A stretch of DNA of 6,384 bases from NCBI GenBank assembly GCA_043772355.1, contig JAYVGI010000322.1, forward strand, positions 1-6,384, in the 5' to 3' direction. This document shows positions 5,906 to 6,384 of the stretch, in pieces (the stretch's first letter is position 1; each line of letters starts with the position of its first letter). The translations under genes were made by a program, and so were the position numbers. The notes below the pieces were generated by a model. It worked only from the letters and a program-made list of their open reading frames with translations, had not been told where the DNA came from and ran no database searches. This DNA is from JAAFIP01 sp043772355 (lineage in GTDB: Bacteria; Pseudomonadota; Gammaproteobacteria; Burkholderiales; Burkholderiaceae_C).

Positions 5906-6384
5906 ATGTCTACCACCCATTTATTTTCCAAAGCCCTGTCCTTTGCCCTCACCTGCCTGTCGCTGACAGGGCTGGCCCATGCGGTGGAGGTGGAGTTCAA
6001 GCCCGTGGGTGATGGTCTGTTTGCCTACATCGGCGAGACCGAAGGCCGCACCTACGATAACGAAGGTTTAAACGCCAACATCGGCCTGATCGTCACCCCG
6101 GCAGGGGCCGTGCTGGTAGACAGCGGTGCCAGCTTTCAGTCGGCACAAAAAATCCACGAAGCGGCCAAAAAAGTGAGCCTGCAGCCTATCAAGTGGGTGA
6201 TCAACACGGGTGGGCAAGACCACCGCTGGCTGGGTAACGGCTACTTTGCAGCGCAAGGCATCGAGACCATCGCCCACGCCAGCGCCGAGGCCGACATGAA
6301 GGCACGCTCTGGCGAGCATATGGCGGGCCTGAAGGTGCTGAAAGAACGCCTGGAAGGCACGGTGCCCACGCTGCCCACGCGCTT
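5906..6384 (+). CDS. Exported metallo-beta-lactamase-fold protein with degenerate zinc motif, partial
   Basis: The open frame runs 159 codons from ATG 5906 to the right edge without a stop, so the C-terminal part is missing. A signal peptide ends near GLAHA (22-26) before VEVEF, indicating export to the periplasm. The mature start resembles the MBL fold of SoxH-like or quinoprotein-associated metallohydrolases: FKPVGDGLFAYIG (31-43), NANIGLIVTPAGAVLVDSGAS (57-75), then VINTGGQDHRWLGNGYFAAQG (98-118). In canonical members the last segment reads N-T-H-x-H-x-D-H; here it reads N-T-G-G-Q-D-H, keeping Asp105 and His106 but lacking the first two histidines and one residue. Function is therefore uncertain: an altered metal site, or a non-hydrolytic relative. 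It starts 10 nt after the GST stop codon and lacks a clear Shine-Dalgarno, which suggests a shared transcript and possibly translational coupling. Confidence 0.85.
   Translation, partial: MSTTHLFSKALSFALTCLSLTGLAHAVEVEFKPVGDGLFAYIGETEGRTYDNEGLNANIGLIVTPAGAVLVDSGASFQSAQKIHEAAKKVSLQPIKWVINTGGQDHRWLGNGYFAAQGIETIAHASAEADMKARSGEHMAGLKVLKERLEGTVPTLPTR

Noticed and set aside
5233..6000. Long (255-codon) minus-strand open frame
   Set aside because: It lies antisense to the clear GST gene and the start of the MBL-fold gene, shows no recognisable domain, and is the kind of shadow frame expected in GC-rich DNA.

Overview
The window looks like a chromosomal piece from a facultatively autotrophic betaproteobacterium, probably Burkholderiales/Comamonadaceae (Rhodoferax, Polaromonas or Hydrogenophaga-like). 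The reasons are the red-type (form IC) RuBisCO large subunit, a CbbR of the Cupriavidus kind, moderate-to-high GC coding DNA with AT-rich spacers, and the family content of the rest. The species is an inference from protein resemblance recalled from memory, not from a search.

Layout. (1) Positions 1-1110, minus strand: the first 370 codons of cbbL, running off the left edge. (2) A 105-bp AT-rich divergent control region (1111-1215) with candidate CbbR half-sites. (3) cbbR, plus strand (1216-2157). (4) A small exported DsrE-family protein, plus strand (2228-2659), preceded by a consensus TATAAT. (5) A CsoR/RcnR/FrmR-family repressor gene, minus strand (2656-2985), whose stop codon interlocks with that of the DsrE gene. 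(6) A 227-bp spacer (2986-3212) dense in palindromes, including a CsoR-operator-like ACCCTA-GGGGG-TAGGGT element beside an extended -10. (7) A DUF302-type lipoprotein (3213-3788) and a FadL/OmpP1-type outer-membrane protein (3845-5158), closed by a hairpin terminator (5180-5218). (8) A cytosolic glutathione S-transferase homologue (5263-5895), followed 10 nt later by an exported metallo-beta-lactamase-fold protein (5906 to the right edge) whose zinc-binding motif is degenerate.

How it fits together. The left third is the standard CbbR-controlled Calvin-cycle switch. The middle looks like a repressor-controlled envelope module: a CsoR-like sensor divergent from a DUF302 lipoprotein plus an outer-membrane channel, with a DsrE-like protein convergent to it. 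DsrE, DUF302, CsoR/CstR-type sensors, GST and SoxH-like metallohydrolases recur around sulfur or persulfide metabolism, and RuBisCO next door would suit a lithoautotroph that oxidises reduced sulfur. That functional reading is inference. The sensor lacks the classical Cys-His-Cys copper site and also the usual second CstR cysteine position, so its ligand is open. No RNA genes, insertion sequences, CRISPR arrays or broken genes were seen.
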